A stretch of DNA of 64,000 bases from Bacillota bacterium (GTDB taxonomy: Bacteria; Bacillota; Clostridia; Acetivibrionales; JANLFN01): positions 310,001 to 374,000 of the forward strand of contig JAEZTC010000013.1 of NCBI GenBank assembly GCA_023421675.1. The letters are read 5' to 3'. The notes below the pieces were generated by a model. The model made no database searches. It was not told the origin of the DNA and worked only from the letters and a program-made list of their open reading frames with translations. The position numbers were made by a program, and so were the translations under genes. Below, piece by piece: positions 16,639 through 25,434 of the stretch (position 1 is its first letter; the number at the start of each line of letters is the position of its first letter).

Positions 16639-17790
16639 ATGGAAGTTCTGATTCTGTTAGTTATGTTTATTGCTTTAGTGCTTTTTCAGAACTATATATT
16701 TAACAAATTTGCCTCAAAGAACCTCTTGTATGAGTGCAGCTTCAGCCAAACAGAGGCAATTGAAGGCGATAACCTTTATCTTTGCGAAGCCATACAAAAC
16801 AGAAAGCTATTACCTGTACCGTGGCTTAAGGTAGATATACATTCATCGAGATGGCTTGATTTTGCTGAGAAAAATTCTGTTATTACACAGGATAACAGAC
16901 GCATAAGCAGTAACTTTGTTGTAGGCTCCAGGAAAAAATTAATCAGACGATGGAAGGTTAAATGCCTTAAAAGAGGTGTTTACAATATAGAAAAGGTTAC
17001 TTTGATTTGGGGAGATTTATTTGGTATTTCTGATACCTCGGAAGCGAAATCAGTTAATGCCAGGCTAATCGTATATCCTGAGCCTTTAAACCTCGAAAAT
17101 CTTCTTACTCCGGTTAATTATATTCAGGGGGATACTATTGTAAAAAGGTGGATTGTTGACGATCCTTTCTATATGTCGGGAATCAGAGAATATCAGCCAG
17201 GTGATTCCATTAAAAGAATTAACTGGTACGCAACTGCCAAAACAGGTAGAATCCTTGTTAGAAGAAACGAATTTACCTCACAATTAAAAATGAGTGTTAT
17301 TTTAAATATACAGTCTGATGAGTTCGATTATGGAAGAGTAATTAACAGGGATATGATTGAGTTTGGAATAAAAATTGCAGCCGGTTTATTTGAAAGAGCA
17401 GGACGAATGGGGATACCTGCTGCGTTTGCATCCAATGGTTTTTTGTTTGATGAACCGGATAGATGTATAAATACAGAGTTCTCTTCATCAAAAGATCATA
17501 TAGGCTTACTGATGACTTTGCTTGCAAAGTTGCAAATTCAGAAAATGAAAGACTTTGACGGCTTTTTTAGTGATCTTGAGGGATATGTGTGTGACAGTGA
17601 AATAATAGTTATTACTTCTTATATTAATGACTATATTTGTAATACTGCAAGGAATATGCGTAATAAGGGTAACATAGTTAAGGTGTATGTTCTGGACGCT
17701 TTCATAGATGCCAAGAATATGCCTGGTGATATAGATGTATATATTTTATCCGGAGCGGGGGAGAAGAAGTTTGACTACGAGCAAAATTAG
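16639..17790 (+). CDS. DUF58-domain membrane protein
   Basis: A 383-residue protein with an N-terminal hydrophobic segment (~residues 1-20) and a beta-rich middle. The DUF58 signature lies around PGDSIKRINWYATAKTGRI and LVRRNEFTSQ, and a von Willebrand A-like region follows. DUF58 proteins are partners of MoxR ATPases; their molecular job is not established. The ATG at 16639 has AAAGGA nine bases upstream, and the in-frame extension to 16579 overlaps moxR without an SD. Its 3' end overlaps the next gene by 20 bases, so translation is coupled. Confidence 0.88.
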   Translation: MEVLILLVMFIALVLFQNYIFNKFASKNLLYECSFSQTEAIEGDNLYLCEAIQNRKLLPVPWLKVDIHSSRWLDFAEKNSVITQDNRRISSNFVVGSRKKLIRRWKVKCLKRGVYNIEKVTLIWGDLFGISDTSEAKSVNARLIVYPEPLNLENLLTPVNYIQGDTIVKRWIVDDPFYMSGIREYQPGDSIKRINWYATAKTGRILVRRNEFTSQLKMSVILNIQSDEFDYGRVINRDMIEFGIKIAAGLFERAGRMGIPAAFASNGFLFDEPDRCINTEFSSSKDHIGLLMTLLAKLQIQKMKDFDGFFSDLEGYVCDSEIIVITSYINDYICNTARNMRNKGNIVKVYVLDAFIDAKNMPGDIDVYILSGAGEKKFDYEQN

Positions 17791-19216
17791 AATCCTCATT
17801 CTCAAGATTATATCACTGTTTGCAATATTTTCGTTTATATATCCTGTACTTATGTATGTGAGGTGCGACAATTTTTATGTCACCGGCGGCATTTTTGGAC
17901 TATTATATGACTTAATGTTTATTCTGGGCGGGTACTTCATTGGGGAATACCTGATGAGTGAAAAGTCTTTTGTTTATGTTTTCTTTACCTCCCACACCTC
18001 TATGAAGGTTTTTTTTGAGAACAAGAGAAGCGTACATATATGGCTTCGCATTATTTCTGTTGCAAGTGTATTTATACCCTTATTAATGACGTTTTTAATA
18101 TATGTGGGCAGTGGAAAATTCAGAATATTATATGAGATGTTAGCAGCGGTAATCTTTTATCTTGCGGGAGTTTTTCAGGTGAAGAAGGATTACTATAGAA
18201 TTCTAACGACAGCTAAAATTGTTATAGGTTCTGTAAGCATTTTTGTACTATTACTTGTTTCAAGTTATTTTAACTGGGCTTTATATCTCAAACCTGTATT
18301 GTATGCTTTTACATATATATTTATTGTTTTGTGTATGATTATAAAAAATGTTTCCAACTTGGATACTAAAATTTATTTAAAAAAAGGTGCCGACAACACA
18401 CCTGTATCTAAGAAAGTAAAGAAGAAGAATATTGTATATACTACCGTACTTTTTCTAGTTGCAGCAATACTGTCCAATATTAAAGTAATATCCCAACTGA
18501 TTTATAACTGTATCACGTTGATTTATATCGCAATTACAAGTGTTTTCTCAGCATTTATGAGATTTATTAGAAGTATTTTTGTCAGTGAAGTAACGCTTAA
18601 GCAGACTGAAAACGAAGGAAGTAACATCCTGGCACGAAAGGCTGACAAACCTTCATTGATAGCTACAGCAATAACAATTGTACTCATAATTGCATTGTTT
18701 AATTTTCTTTATAAATTGTTAAAACTACATTGGAATTCCATAAAGACGAGTACTCGCAGCTTTTTTGAAAGCTTGCTGCAAAAAATTAAAAAGCTGGTAA
18801 AGCGTTCAGATTATAATTCTCATATAACAAGAAAGGTTTCAGTTATAGAATATGAGGATGACATTGAAAAAATAAGTATAGCATCAAAAGTAAAACAGTA
18901 TTCTTTAAAAAATAAATCAATATCTAAAAGACGAAGCCTCAAAAAGTATAAGGACCCTGTAAAACAGGTGAGAGAAGGTTATGCATATTTAATTGAAAGT
19001 CTTGCAGCCAAAAAGATAAACATTAAAAAGAGCAACACACCCTCTGAAATATACTATGAAACAAAACAAATAAAAGGTTTTGATGAACAATTTGAGACAA
19101 TTACGCGAATGTATGAGAAGGTAAGGTATCAGGATACTTTGCCTTCTGATCAAGACATTAATATATTTGATGAAAAAAGCTCCAAGGCTGTACATATAAT
19201 TAAAAAGCTACCCTAG
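17771..19216 (+). CDS. Multi-pass membrane protein of the MoxR/DUF58 operon (DUF4129-like tail)
   Basis: A 481-residue protein with several membrane helices in two clusters (about residues 10-75, 95-205 and again 230-285 and 300-320) and a basic, helical cytoplasmic tail. The tail segment VKQVREGYAYLIESLAAKK... with spaced S/Y residues resembles the C-terminal DUF4129 module found after transglutaminase domains in MoxR operons. No transglutaminase Cys-His-Asp core is visible between the membrane parts, so the usual catalytic domain seems absent. A TTG start at 17771 is chosen because GGGGGAG lies seven bases upstream, inside the end of the DUF58 gene. Function unknown. Confidence 0.65.
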   Translation: MTTSKIRILILKIISLFAIFSFIYPVLMYVRCDNFYVTGGIFGLLYDLMFILGGYFIGEYLMSEKSFVYVFFTSHTSMKVFFENKRSVHIWLRIISVASVFIPLLMTFLIYVGSGKFRILYEMLAAVIFYLAGVFQVKKDYYRILTTAKIVIGSVSIFVLLLVSSYFNWALYLKPVLYAFTYIFIVLCMIIKNVSNLDTKIYLKKGADNTPVSKKVKKKNIVYTTVLFLVAAILSNIKVISQLIYNCITLIYIAITSVFSAFMRFIRSIFVSEVTLKQTENEGSNILARKADKPSLIATAITIVLIIALFNFLYKLLKLHWNSIKTSTRSFFESLLQKIKKLVKRSDYNSHITRKVSVIEYEDDIEKISIASKVKQYSLKNKSISKRRSLKKYKDPVKQVREGYAYLIESLAAKKINIKKSNTPSEIYYETKQIKGFDEQFETITRMYEKVRYQDTLPSDQDINIFDEKSSKAVHIIKKLP

Positions 19217-19245
19217 AAGCTTTTTGTGTACGCCATATATAGCAG

Positions 19246-19270
19246 CCCTCCTTTTGGAGGGTATTTTTTT
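19246..19270 (+). terminator. Intrinsic terminator after the MoxR operon
   Basis: A 6-bp stem CCCTCC / GGAGGG with a TTTT loop, followed by TATTTTTTT. Confidence 0.85.
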
Positions 19271-19363
19271 CTCTGAAATGAGTAATTTTCAGTCAGGTAA
19301 TGGAAGTAAAACCAGCGGTTATAAATAGCAATTACAGCTTGCCTTTTATTCCATATAAAACAA

Positions 19364-19392
19364 TTGAAATAGACAGGATTAAAGGTTATAAT
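19364..19392 (+). promoter_or_regulatory. Sigma-A promoter for lon
   Basis: TTGAAA (19364-19369), 17-base spacer, TATAAT (19387-19392). The predicted 5' leader is ~140 nt with no obvious structure. No clear CIRCE or CtsR operator was seen. Confidence 0.65.
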
Positions 19393-19537
19393 GATGTGGA
19401 TTAAGCATAGATACCTGTTTAAGAAGCTTTGTAACTGTTATGGCGGTGTTTTGATGATGGAATACTTAGTCATATTGAAACAGATTTAAGGATAACAATA
19501 ATTATTTTTTAGTTTAATGAGGGGTTGGTCAAATAAA

Positions 19538-21979
19538 ATGTCAGATATAAAAAAGACAATTAAAAAGCAGGTATTGCCTTTGCTTCCGTTAAGAGGCCTA
19601 ACTGTATTTCCCCATATGATTCTTCATTTTGATGTAGGCAGATCCAAATCTATCAAAGCTCTAGAAGAAGCTATGATAAATAATCAGCTTGTTTTTCTTG
19701 TAACGCAGAAGGATGCAAAAAATGATGATCCTCAACAAGCGGATATATATAATGTAGGAACAATTTCTAAGGTAAAACAGCTTTTGAAGCTTCCTGGCGA
19801 TACCATAAGAGTCCTTGTAGAAGGTGTTTGCAGAGCTGAAATTAGTGAGTTTATCCAAGCTGACCCGTTTTTCATAGTTGAAGTATCAGAAAAAATTTAT
19901 AATTATTCTGAAGAGAGCATTGATATTGAGGCTCTTAAAAGAAGAGTAATATCAGCATTTGAGGATTACAGCCAGTTAAGCAACAAGCTTTCTCCAGAAA
20001 CCTCCGTAGTGATAGAATCCATCACTGATGCAAGTGAACTTTCGGATGTTATAGGAGCAAATATTCCATTAAAAATGGAACAGAAGCAGGAAATACTTGA
20101 TGAATTTAATCCTGTTGTGAGACTTGAAAAGCTGCTAAAAATACTAATCAGTGAAGTTGATATTCTGCAGGTTGAAAAAGAAATCAGTTCCAAGGTTCGC
20201 AAGCAGATGGACAAGTCTCAAAAGGAATATTATCTCAGGGAACAGCTTAAAGCAATTCAGAGCGAGCTCGGAGATGGTGAGGGTGTAACAGCAGAGGTAG
20301 AGGAATACCGTAAAAGGCTTAAGGCTGCCAACTTCCCGGAGGAAGTTGAAAAGAAGGCTAAAAAGGAACTGGACAGACTTCTGAAAACACCTTCAGGTTC
20401 AGCAGAAGGTTCAGTAATAAGAACTTATATTGAGTGGATATTCGATTTACCATGGAATAACTCTACAGAAGAGGTACTCGACCTTGAAAAGGCTCAGGGT
20501 ATATTGGATGAAGATCACTTTGGCCTTGAAAAGGTAAAGGAAAGGATTGTTGAAGCACTTGCGGTTAAAAAGCTGAACAGTGGTTTAAAAGGTTCAATTC
20601 TTTGCTTTGTGGGACCTCCCGGTGTAGGTAAAACATCAATAGCAAAGTCCATAGCAAAAGCGTTAAACAGGAACTATGTAAGAATGTCATTGGGCGGTGT
20701 AAAGGACGAGTCTGAAATACGCGGACACAGAAGGACATATGTGGGTTCAATGCCTGGTAGAATAATTAATTCAATTAAGCAGGCAGCATCAAACAATCCG
20801 CTTATTCTTTTGGATGAGATAGATAAGATGAGCAGTGACTACAGAGGAGACCCAGCATCTGCAATGCTGGAAGTACTTGATGCGGAACAGAATTTTTCGT
20901 TCAGGGATCATTATTTGGAACTTCCTTTTGATCTTTCCAATGTAATGTTCCTGACTACTGCAAATACGCTGGATACTATTCCGAAGCCGCTGTTGGATAG
21001 AATGGAAGTAATTCAGATTTCGGGATATACAGAGGAAGAAAAGCTCAATATTGCTGTTAGGTATCTATTACCAAAGCAGTTAAAAGCACATGGCCTTAAA
21101 AAAAGTAATCTTTCTATAGATGAGCAGGGTGTAAGAGATATAATAAATTATTATACAAGGGAATCGGGTGTAAGAAATCTTGAACGTGAAATTGCTACTG
21201 TTTGCAGAAAGGTTGCTGCAAAGATTGTGATGAACAGCAGCAAGCAGGTTAAGATTACTTCAAAGAACCTTGAAAAGTATCTTGGTACCAAAAAGTATTC
21301 TTATGAAAAGGCTGGAAGAGTAGATGAAATAGGTATAGCCACAGGGCTTGCCTGGACTCCGGTAGGTGGAGAAACACTTTGCATTGAGGTAAATGTTATG
21401 CCGGGAAGCGGCAAGCTTGAACTTACCGGACAGCTTGGCGATGTTATGAAGGAATCTGCAAGAGCTGCAATTAGCTTCATAAGATCCCGAATTGAACAGC
21501 TGGGAATTGATGAGCAATTCCATACTAAATATGATATACACATTCATGTTCCTGAAGGTGCTATTCCAAAGGATGGTCCTTCAGCAGGAATCACACTTGC
21601 AACAGCAGTAATTTCAGCACTTACTGGTATTCCGGTAAGCAGGAATGTTGCAATGACAGGTGAAATAACCTTAAGGGGAAGAGTACTTCCTATCGGCGGG
21701 CTGAAGGAAAAGGTACTTGCGGCACACAGAGCTGGAATTACAACAATAATAGTACCTATAGATAATAAAAAGGATATTGATGATATACCTTCAAACATAA
21801 GAGAAGGTTTGAAGTTTGTGCCGGTATCAAAGATGGACGAGGTTTTAAATACAGCACTGGTAAATTTTAAGAAAAGGAATATTGTAAATATAAATAAGAA
21901 GAAGGAAGAAGACATGATTTTACCTGATGTACAGGCTATGACAGGTGAGGTTGCTGCAACGGTTGTGGTTGAACAATAA
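19538..21979 (+). CDS. lon: ATP-dependent protease La (LonA)
   Basis: An 813-residue cytoplasmic AAA+ serine protease that degrades misfolded and regulatory proteins. The N-terminal substrate-binding LAN domain starts at VLPLLPLRGLTVFPHM. AAA+ Walker A GPPGVGKTS (~residues 357-365) and Walker B LILLDEIDKM follow. The protease domain has the Ser-Lys dyad in PKDGPSAG (Ser ~682) and GGLKEKVLAAH (Lys ~725). About 40 extra C-terminal residues after the protease core make it longer than B. subtilis LonA (774). ATG at 19538 is preferred because GAGGGG is upstream; an in-frame ATG at 19517 overlaps that SD. Monocistronic. Confidence 0.96.
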   Translation: MSDIKKTIKKQVLPLLPLRGLTVFPHMILHFDVGRSKSIKALEEAMINNQLVFLVTQKDAKNDDPQQADIYNVGTISKVKQLLKLPGDTIRVLVEGVCRAEISEFIQADPFFIVEVSEKIYNYSEESIDIEALKRRVISAFEDYSQLSNKLSPETSVVIESITDASELSDVIGANIPLKMEQKQEILDEFNPVVRLEKLLKILISEVDILQVEKEISSKVRKQMDKSQKEYYLREQLKAIQSELGDGEGVTAEVEEYRKRLKAANFPEEVEKKAKKELDRLLKTPSGSAEGSVIRTYIEWIFDLPWNNSTEEVLDLEKAQGILDEDHFGLEKVKERIVEALAVKKLNSGLKGSILCFVGPPGVGKTSIAKSIAKALNRNYVRMSLGGVKDESEIRGHRRTYVGSMPGRIINSIKQAASNNPLILLDEIDKMSSDYRGDPASAMLEVLDAEQNFSFRDHYLELPFDLSNVMFLTTANTLDTIPKPLLDRMEVIQISGYTEEEKLNIAVRYLLPKQLKAHGLKKSNLSIDEQGVRDIINYYTRESGVRNLEREIATVCRKVAAKIVMNSSKQVKITSKNLEKYLGTKKYSYEKAGRVDEIGIATGLAWTPVGGETLCIEVNVMPGSGKLELTGQLGDVMKESARAAISFIRSRIEQLGIDEQFHTKYDIHIHVPEGAIPKDGPSAGITLATAVISALTGIPVSRNVAMTGEITLRGRVLPIGGLKEKVLAAHRAGITTIIVPIDNKKDIDDIPSNIREGLKFVPVSKMDEVLNTALVNFKKRNIVNINKKKEEDMILPDVQAMTGEVAATVVVEQ

Positions 21980-21992
21980 TTAATAGCTATTC

Positions 21993-22022
21993 AAAAGGCG
22001 GGTTTAGTTACCCGCCTTTTAT
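21993..22022 (+). terminator. Intrinsic terminator after lon
   Basis: An 11-bp stem AAAAGGCGGGT / ACCCGCCTTTT with a short loop, then ATTG. The stem itself supplies the U run. Confidence 0.9.
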
Positions 22023-22163
22023 TGATGCTTTAGTTTATTTTACGACTGCTAACTGCGGTATATTTTGTAAATTTTTAATTACATTATAAAAATAATTACT
22101 CCAAATGTCGATATATTGTAAAATTTATATTTTAAATTTGAAAGCAATCTGTTAAAATATAAC

Positions 22164-22191
22164 TTGAATAGTTCTATACTAATGATATTAG
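22164..22191 (+). promoter_or_regulatory. Possible promoter of the acidic-repeat protein gene
   Basis: TTGAAT (22164-22169), 16-base spacer, TATTAG (22186-22191) with TGa in front. An alternative pair, TTAAAA (22152) with TATACT (22175), is equally possible. Either way transcription should start around 22185-22200. Confidence 0.4.
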
Positions 22192-22265
22192 GTAAAAAAG
22201 GTCTGTATTATCTAATATTGAGCAGATAGATATACATAAGAAAAAACCTTCGAAGGGAGGGCTTT

Positions 22266-24239
22266 ATGCTATTATACAGTATTGTTGTAATTGCAATAAT
22301 TGCACTATCTTCTATAGCTTTTACATATATCCTGCACAGGCATAAACCCGTTGATGCAAGTACTTTTATTGTTATAGCATTTAGTTCGTTATTTGTGCTG
22401 GTTCTAAGTTTATGCTTCCCATTCCTATTTGCAGCAATAATTAATCTTGCATCAAAGACTGAAAATAATTTAAGAGTAATTGTTGGATTTTCCGTTATAC
22501 TATTGATATATATTTTAGCTATTTCCAGGTTTGCACATTTTATTTTCATGTTTCTTTCTGAAAATAAAAATACAAGGCTTCAAGCATTTGTGGATAAGAT
22601 AAATGAAGCAGGTTTAAGTAATTACTTTCTGAATTTGATGAGGTTAAGAAGAAAGCCCATTAGTGCAGTAGGCAGAAGTGGTGTAGTAAGCGCTGTGTTT
22701 ACTGAAAATTCAGGAACAAGTGCGGTAATGGAAGACATTAGGCAAAAGGAACCTGAAAGTGTTTATGAAACACAGCAGGAGGCAGAGCAACCTTATGCTG
22801 ATGAAAACATTGAAATTTCAGAACAACAGGATACTACCCTGGATCATTTGGAAGAACAACATACTGCTGATATCATAAATGAGGCTATTGATGTAATCAA
22901 TGAAGAAAGTTCACTTATTGATGAAGAGAAACCTGCAGTAGGAATACCTGAAGAAATAATGCAAACACTTGAAGAAGCAGCAACTGTTGACGAAAGTGTT
23001 ATTTCTGATTTTAATGAGTACATAAAAGTTGCATCACAAACACTGGATGATAGTGCAGAGACAGCTGCATCGGAAATTTGCAGCCAAGCAGAAGATTCAG
23101 ATGACATTGTAGAATTTAATATGGGTCAAAATATGGAAGATGAAATTGAAGTAATTGCTTCTTCACAGGCAGAGTACCAGGAACCTGAGGAAATAGAGCC
23201 TGGACATGAGGAAGTACTGATTTCTTTGAATGAAGATGAAGAAATTATTTCTGAAGCCGAGCAAGCTGTTTCACAGACTACAGAACCTGAGATTGAAACA
23301 TTTGAAGATAATATAGAAATTAATGAAGAAACCGATTTGGGGCAGCTGGAGACATTAATTACAGAAGAAGATACAATAGTTCCTGTTGATATAACACTGG
23401 AAGAAATGCAGCCTGAGCCTGAGGAGGAACTGATTCCTGTGAATGAGGATGAAGAAATTGTTTCTGAAGCCGAGCAAGCTGTTTCACAGACTACAGAACC
23501 TGAGGTTGAAACATTTGAAGATAATATAGAAATTAATGAAGAAACCGATTTAGAGCAGCTGGAAACATTAATTACTGAAGAAGATACAATAGTTCCTGTT
23601 GATATAACACTGGAAGAAATGCAGCCTGGGCATGAGGAAGAACTGATTCCTGTGAATGAGGATGAAGAATTTATTTCTGGAGCCGAACGGGCTGTTTCAA
23701 ATGCTCCAGAACCTAAGGTTGAAACATTTGAAGATAATATGGAAATTAATGAAGGAACCGATTTGGAACAGCTGGAAGCTTTAGTTACAGAAGAAGATTC
23801 TGTAGTTTCGGTAGAAGAATCAAATATAACACCAGAAGAAATACAGCCTGAACAAGACGTAATGGCTGTTAATGAATTTGAAACCCATGTTTATGAGGAG
23901 ATTGCACCTGTGGCTGACACGGTAGTTTCTGTAGAAACACAGCCTTCAGTCCATATAGAGAATGATGAAGCAAGTGTAGACTCATATATAGATGAAGCAT
24001 TCAGGTTTAAGCAGGAAGGGGATTATGAGAGTGCAATACTTTATTATATGTATGCACTTGACAGTAAGCCTGAAGATAGCCTGGTATTCTGGGTAATTCT
24101 TGATATATGTGTATTGTATAAAGAAATGGGTCAGATAGAACTGGCTAAGCAGATACTTGAAAGTTATGTTGAACTATACGGAAGTGTTATGGATACGCAG
24201 GTAAGGGATGAGATAATGCGAAATCTTACTGAAGAGTAA
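22266..24239 (+). CDS. Membrane-anchored acidic-repeat protein with C-terminal TPR-like segment
   Basis: A 657-residue protein I do not recognise as a named family. The N-terminus has three hydrophobic helices (~residues 2-22, 33-60, 72-95). Then follows a very acidic, Glu/Asp-rich, probably disordered region (~140-575). Inside this region lie three tandem 71-residue repeats (residues ~312-527), each containing NEDEE..., ETFEDN, INEETDL and TEEDT. The C-terminal ~85 residues (YIDEAFRFKQEGDYESAILYYMYAL... then MGQIELAKQILESYVELYG) look like two TPR helix pairs, a protein-binding module. It has AAGGGAGG before the ATG and is followed 47 bases later by a PRC-barrel gene that also carries an acidic segment. 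An adaptor or scaffold role at the membrane is only inferred. Confidence 0.7.
   Translation: MLLYSIVVIAIIALSSIAFTYILHRHKPVDASTFIVIAFSSLFVLVLSLCFPFLFAAIINLASKTENNLRVIVGFSVILLIYILAISRFAHFIFMFLSENKNTRLQAFVDKINEAGLSNYFLNLMRLRRKPISAVGRSGVVSAVFTENSGTSAVMEDIRQKEPESVYETQQEAEQPYADENIEISEQQDTTLDHLEEQHTADIINEAIDVINEESSLIDEEKPAVGIPEEIMQTLEEAATVDESVISDFNEYIKVASQTLDDSAETAASEICSQAEDSDDIVEFNMGQNMEDEIEVIASSQAEYQEPEEIEPGHEEVLISLNEDEEIISEAEQAVSQTTEPEIETFEDNIEINEETDLGQLETLITEEDTIVPVDITLEEMQPEPEEELIPVNEDEEIVSEAEQAVSQTTEPEVETFEDNIEINEETDLEQLETLITEEDTIVPVDITLEEMQPGHEEELIPVNEDEEFISGAERAVSNAPEPKVETFEDNMEINEGTDLEQLEALVTEEDSVVSVEESNITPEEIQPEQDVMAVNEFETHVYEEIAPVADTVVSVETQPSVHIENDEASVDSYIDEAFRFKQEGDYESAILYYMYALDSKPEDSLVFWVILDICVLYKEMGQIELAKQILESYVELYGSVMDTQVRDEIMRNLTEE
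23199..23846 (+). repeat. Three tandem 213-bp in-frame repeats inside the acidic protein gene
   Basis: Units begin at 23199, 23412 and 23625, exactly 213 bp (71 codons) apart. Units 1 and 2 are nearly identical at the DNA level, including silent positions (both share the stretch ending in CTGGAAGAAATGCAGCCTG). Unit 3 is more diverged. This points to recent intragenic duplication. Confidence 0.9.
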
Positions 24240-24286
24240 AATTTTATATATAAGGAGCCGCAAATATATAAGGAGGTTAGTAGAAA

Positions 24287-25318
24287 ATGAAAAAGACTCA
24301 AGAAATACTTGGCTTGCCCATTATCAGTATATCTGATGCCATTGAAAAGGGTAAGGTTAAGGGCATTGTGACAAATGCTGATAAAGGTGCAGTTGACTAT
24401 ATAATTGTGGACAGTGGAGTTCAGGTTATAGGAATGAGGGTAATTTCTACTGAAAATGTATTAGGTATTGGAGAATACGCTCTTACTATCGAAGACGAAA
24501 AATCCATAATAGATATTGAGTCTGTTCCGCAAGCTATTGAGCTTCTGCAAAAGGATGTTCAGGTTAAAAACACAAGAGTAATGACCAAAAAAGGAAGATT
24601 AATAGGTGAAACCGGGGATTATTATGTTAACGAGGATAATGTTTGCAGCATAGCAGGTGTTGAATTCCTTGGACAGACTGGCGGAAGTGTAAGGATTATA
24701 CCCCGTAAAAATGTAATAACTTTCGGAAAAAATCTTATTATTGTAACTGACGATGCAGGAAATTTACTTGTTGATAATATAGAGGCAATTGATGCTGAAG
24801 ATGCTGATTTAGAAAAAAAAAACCTGACCTTTACTAATGACGAAGTACAGGCTCAGCTTGAGAATCAGCCAATTCAAGATACAACCGTAACTGATTATAT
24901 ACCTGAAGTCGAAGAAATTTCACAGGTTGAAAGCTTTGATAAAGTAGAAACCATTGAGGAAGAAGCAATTGAAGAAGAAGTAATTGAAGAGGAAGATATA
25001 AAAGAAGTTGAAGCTCCTATCGAAACTGTAGCAGAGGATGTTATAGAAATACCTGTATATGAGGATATTCCTGAAGTGGAAGAAGTTCCTCAGGAAGAAG
25101 AAAAGCCACAGCCGTCTGTTAGCCCTGAAGGTGGTGCAGCAAGCCTTTTTGAACAACGTCAAAGACAGTACCTTAAGGGAAGGCATGCAACAAAAACTAT
25201 TACTGATGCATCCGGAAATGTACTTGTTGAAGATGGAACTGTAATTACTGATGAAATTATTGATGCAGTCAAAGCAAGCGGTAAAATGATTGAGCTTGTG
25301 ATGAACAACAAAGCATAA
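24287..25318 (+). CDS. PRC-barrel domain protein with acidic linker
   Basis: A 343-residue cytoplasmic protein. Two PRC-barrel-type domains are visible: residues ~3-80 (EILGLPIISISDAIEKGKVKGIV...) and ~88-165 (VKNTRVMTKKGRLIGETGDYYV...). PRC barrels occur in RimM, photosynthetic reaction centres and YlmC/YmxH-like sporulation or cell-division proteins, and bind protein or RNA. A Glu-rich linker (~185-275) follows, then a short C-terminal module (TITDASGNVLVEDGTVITDEIIDA...). AAGGAGG lies upstream of the ATG. Probably co-transcribed with the preceding acidic TPR protein. The exact role is unknown. Confidence 0.75.
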   Translation: MKKTQEILGLPIISISDAIEKGKVKGIVTNADKGAVDYIIVDSGVQVIGMRVISTENVLGIGEYALTIEDEKSIIDIESVPQAIELLQKDVQVKNTRVMTKKGRLIGETGDYYVNEDNVCSIAGVEFLGQTGGSVRIIPRKNVITFGKNLIIVTDDAGNLLVDNIEAIDAEDADLEKKNLTFTNDEVQAQLENQPIQDTTVTDYIPEVEEISQVESFDKVETIEEEAIEEEVIEEEDIKEVEAPIETVAEDVIEIPVYEDIPEVEEVPQEEEKPQPSVSPEGGAASLFEQRQRQYLKGRHATKTITDASGNVLVEDGTVITDEIIDAVKASGKMIELVMNNKA

Positions 25319-25336
25319 ATTAAATTTTAAATATCA

Positions 25337-25369
25337 AAAGTATAAAACCTATTAGTTTTATACTTTTTG
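25337..25369 (+). terminator. Intrinsic terminator after the PRC-barrel gene
   Basis: A 13-bp AT-rich stem AAAAGTATAAAAC / GTTTTATACTTTT with a 5-base loop and a T tail. Confidence 0.8.
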
Positions 25370-25434
25370 AATTTACCTGGGATTTTTCCTTTAACTAGCG
25401 TTTTTGTCATAAAAAATTATTACGGAGTGGTACT

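Noticed and set aside
19525..19545. CtsR-like operator (GGTCAAA...) at the lon start
   Set aside because: Only one heptad is intact, the second half is mis-spaced and degenerate, and it overlaps the start codon rather than the promoter.
22208..22549. Minus-strand ORF of 113 codons opposite the acidic-repeat gene start
   Set aside because: Antisense to a clearly coding membrane segment, no SD, and low-complexity composition as expected from a shadow frame.
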